Below are positions 62,806 through 64,000 of a stretch of 64,000 nucleotides of DNA, piece by piece. The stretch spans positions 37,924 through 101,923 of the forward strand of contig NW_027460340.1 of assembly GCF_050947875.1 (NCBI RefSeq). Direction: 5' to 3'. The stretch is from Dermacentor variabilis (taxonomy: Eukaryota; Arthropoda; Arachnida; Ixodida; Ixodidae). Below the pieces are notes generated by a model. The model did not search any database. It was not told the DNA's origin and worked only from the letters and a program-made list of their open reading frames with translations. The number at the start of each line of letters is the position of its first letter. The stretch's first letter is position 1. The position numbers were made by a program, and so were the translations under genes.

Positions 62806-64000
62806 GAGCTGGCCGCGCGAACGGAAGAGCTTAATTGAAAGTAAGGTATTATACATGATTTTCCACACCGCGAAGCGAGCCACGCCAACCATTTACGGGA
62901 AACAGTAGCCCAAAGCAGAGCTCGCCGCGCGAACTGAAGAGCTGAATTGAAATTAAGGTATTATACATGATTTTCCATACCGCGAAGCGAGCCGCGCCAA
63001 CCATTTACGGGAAACAGTAGCCCAAAGCAGAGCTGGCCGCGCGAACTGAAGGGCTTAATTGAAAGTAAGGTATTATACATTATTTTTTCATAGCGCGAAG
63101 CGAGCCGTGCCAACAATTTACAGGAAACAGTAGCCCAAAGCAGAGCTGGCCGCGCGAACTGAAGAGCTTAATTGAAAGTAAGGTATTATACATGATTTTC
63201 CATACCGCGAAGCGAGCTGCGCCAACCATTTACGGGAAACAGTAGCCCAAAGCAGAGCTGGCCGCGCGAACTGAAGAGCTTAATTGAAAGTAAGGTATTA
63301 TACATGATTTTCCATACCGCGAAGCGAGCCGTGCCAACAATTTACGGGAAACAGTAGCCCAAAGCAGAGCTGGCCGCGCGAACTGAAGAGCTTAATTGAA
63401 AGTAAGGTATTATACATGATTTTCCATACCGCGAAGCGAGCCGCGCCAACCATTTACGGGAAACAGTAGCCCAAAGCAGAGCTGGCCGCGCGAACTGAAG
63501 AGCTTAATTGAAAGTAAGGTATTATACATGATTTTCCATACCGCGAAGCGAGCCGTGCCAACAATTTACAGGAAACAGTAGCCCAAAAGCCGAGCTGGCC
63601 GCGCGAACTGAAGAGCTTAATTGAAAGTAAGGTATTATACATGATTTTCCATACCGCGAAGCGAGCCGTGCCAACCATTTACGGGAAACAGTAGCCCAAA
63701 GCAGAGCTGGCCGCGCGAACTGAAGAGCTTAATTGAAAGTAAGGTATTATACATGATTTTCCATACCGCGAAGCGAGCCGTGCCAACATTTACGGGAAAC
63801 AGTAGCCCAAAGCAGAGCTGGCCGCGCGAACTGAAGAGCTTAATTGAAAGTAAGGTATTATACATGATTTTCCATACCGCGAAGCGAGCCACGCCAACCA
63901 TTTACGGGAAACAGTAGCCCAAAGCAGAGCTGGCCGCGCGAACTGAAGAGCTTAATTGAAAGTAAGGTATTATACATGATTTTTCATAGCGCGAAGCGAG
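61540..64000. repeat. Array domain C': return of GAACTG/CAACAATT monomers
   Basis: From here to the window end site 11 is almost always T, CATACCGCG dominates and CAACAATTTAC monomers reappear (near 61,992, 62,216, 62,652, 63,110, 63,336, 63,560). Three private indels lie in the last kilobase: +1 T in TATTTTTTCATAG (63,081), +1 A in CCCAAAAGCCGAG (63,582) and -1 in CCAACATTTACGG (63,782). The final partial monomer begins at 63,934 and the array continues beyond the window. Confidence 0.8.

Larger units (their letters stand above)
1..64000. repeat. 112-bp satellite DNA array filling the whole window
   Basis: The same 112-bp unit repeats head to tail, in one orientation, from the first to the last base. 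The motif CCGCGCGAAC recurs at 1, 113, 225 and onward to 63,934. Indels seen by eye (for example -3 near 4,578, 6,479, 18,122 and 19,687; -1 near 9,340 and 14,379; +1 near 24,391; -1 near 50,187) sum to -19, which gives exactly 571 full monomers before 63,934. Monomers are mostly a few substitutions apart. No unique sequence, transposon, RNA gene or gene interrupts the array, and both ends are open. Because 112 is not a multiple of 3, stop codons rotate through all frames and no reading frame stays open for more than 88 codons. By analogy with known satellites this is probably heterochromatin. The species and chromosomal position cannot be read from the sequence. Confidence 0.98.

Noticed and set aside
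1..64000. CRISPR array
   Set aside because: The period is 112 bp and the whole unit is conserved. There are no alternating unique spacers, leader or cas genes.
1..64000. Species assignment (possible anthozoan cnidarian)
   Set aside because: It rests only on a vague sense of having seen similar sequence. Nothing in the window itself supports it.

Overview
The whole 64 kb window is one uninterrupted, head-to-tail satellite DNA array. The monomer is 112 bp. Taking the phase that starts at base 1 (CCGCGCGAAC), 571 complete monomers fit before base 63,934, followed by a 67-bp partial one. I checked the count arithmetically: the indels I can see sum to -19 bp, and 571 x 112 - 19 = 63,933. No flanking unique sequence, transposon, RNA gene, CRISPR array or credible protein gene occurs anywhere. 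The array runs off both ends. Very long, gene-free, single-family tandem arrays with nested higher-order structure point to a eukaryotic constitutive-heterochromatin block (centromeric, pericentromeric or subtelomeric). The sequence alone does not identify the species. I have only a faint, unverifiable impression that such sequences occur in anthozoan cnidarians, and I give it no weight.

The consensus monomer is 50% GC but bipartite. An AT-rich core (monomer positions about 13-50) is nearly invariant. A CpG-rich segment (about 51-78, plus 1-11) holds up to ten CpGs per monomer, above the roughly seven expected by composition. Positions 58-64 read GCGAAGC, the known ultra-stable DNA mini-hairpin, intact in all but about 18 monomers that I noticed. 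Monomer types differ at about ten diagnostic sites (11, 54, 56, 70, 71, 78, 99, 105, 108, 111), mostly with two or three alternatives each.

Reading those sites as a barcode divides the window into domains. A (1-24,660) lacks the CACACCGCG and GCTGAGCT variants. B (24,660-33,940) introduces both. C (33,940-37,090) is almost uniformly GAACTG with CAACAATT monomers. D (37,090-49,545) is dominated by an exact 6,048-bp (54-monomer) tandem duplication. E (49,546-61,540) has 336-bp trimeric higher-order repeats and a 3.26-kb block present twice at 4,814-bp spacing. C' (61,540-64,000) returns to type C, including a block copied from 26,763 bp upstream. Domain A is itself built from nested tandem duplications of 2,352, 1,901, 5,039 and 1,453/1,565 bp plus later copies. 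Every duplication is a whole number of monomers after correction for shared indels, as expected for in-register unequal exchange.

There are no genes to work together. The window's interest lies in satellite architecture: a rigid 112-bp period, a hairpin-forming motif in nearly every copy, CpG retention, and a readable history of amplification steps. Boundaries were located by eye and are good to about one monomer.
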